From positions 1 through 40,050 of the forward strand of contig JBPEXY010000033.1 in assembly GCA_052031065.1 (NCBI GenBank): a stretch of 40,050 bases of DNA. The letters are read 5' to 3'. Below are positions 39,929 to 40,050 of the stretch, in pieces. The position numbers and the translations under genes were made by a program. A model generated the notes under the pieces. The model had not been told where the DNA came from. It was given only the letters and a program-made list of their open reading frames with translations, and ran no database searches. The number at the start of each line of letters is the position of its first letter. The first letter of the stretch is position 1. Origin of the DNA: JBPEXY01 sp052031065. GTDB lineage: Bacteria; Pseudomonadota; Gammaproteobacteria; Immundisolibacterales; Immundisolibacteraceae.

Positions 39929-40050
39929 ATGAGTTATGAGTTTCACCTGCCGGATGTCGGCGAGGGCATTACTGAATCAGAGCTGCTGCAGTGGCACGTG
40001 CATGAGGGTGATGCAGTGCGCGAAGACGACCTGCTCTGTGAGATCGAAAC
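39929..40050 (+). CDS. 2-oxoacid dehydrogenase E2 (dihydrolipoyl acyltransferase), start only
   Basis: The ATG at 39929 follows GGGAG at 39914-39918. The 40 complete codons read MSYEFHLPDVGEGITESELLQWHVHEGDAVREDDLLCEIE, the beginning of a lipoyl domain (LPDVGEG.TE..L..W.V..GD.V..DD.L.E.E). The window ends just before the expected lipoylated Lys of the ETDKA motif. It starts 36 bp after the E1 beta stop, giving the usual E1 alpha-E1 beta-E2 order. The GEG-ITESEL pattern resembles branched-chain or general 2-oxoacid E2 proteins. Confidence 0.88.
   Translation, partial: MSYEFHLPDVGEGITESELLQWHVHEGDAVREDDLLCEIE

Overview
The window looks like the chromosome of a free-living Gram-negative bacterium, most likely a gammaproteobacterium. 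Signs of this are DusA, Gph, NudF and SseA of gammaproteobacterial type, periplasmic and outer-membrane proteins, a sigma-54/IHF-type promoter, moderately high GC and frequent GTG/TTG starts. I cannot name the species. No rRNA, tRNA, CRISPR array, insertion sequence or prophage was seen.

Layout. 1-2482: the 3' part of apbE, a small predicted exported protein whose N-terminus is built from a decayed 15-bp tandem repeat, and dusA. 2483-3023: a divergent non-coding gap. 3024-10502: a tightly overlapping nine-gene operon for an Mrp-type Na+/H+ antiporter. Its order (E, F, G, MbhD/E-like, B, C, D) matches the archaeal Mbh/Mbs ion-pumping module rather than classic mrpABCDEFG, and it is followed by two more NuoL/M-like subunits and a small two-helix protein. 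10553-11908: nudF and gph.

12003-17459 is the most unusual part, a surface-fibre locus. It holds a predicted outer-membrane beta-barrel protein with a C-terminal SdrD/Cna-B-like domain (plus strand). Converging on it are four minus-strand genes: a major subunit, a second subunit sharing the C-terminal GRVTYxVxLP motif, a small exported protein and a PapD-like chaperone. A short paralogue of the major subunit is transcribed divergently. The 363-bp gap between the subunit genes has an extremely AT-rich core, a near-perfect sigma-54 -24/-12 element and a consensus IHF site. A strong intrinsic terminator separates the major subunit from the downstream genes. No canonical usher is present, so this may be an undescribed variant of chaperone-assisted fibre assembly.

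17496-25995 carries sseA, a UspA-like protein, a CPA1 antiporter with a TrkA-N-like C-terminus, a YihY/BrkB membrane protein, a ROK sugar kinase, a Cys/Met-metabolism PLP enzyme and a MATE exporter. 26134-30587 carries a hybrid histidine kinase, a HIT hydrolase and a second MATE paralogue. 30699-37481 carries an MMPL/RND exporter with an acidic Trp-containing repeat insert, a DUF2845-like protein, a Ser/Thr kinase-HDOD-GAF fusion and a GST-like protein. 37753 to the right edge is the start of a 2-oxoacid dehydrogenase operon (E1 alpha, E1 beta, start of E2).

Three themes recur: cation/proton exchange at the membrane (Mrp, CPA1), small-molecule export (two MATE, one MMPL), and signalling or stress response (hybrid kinase, STPK-HDOD-GAF, UspA).
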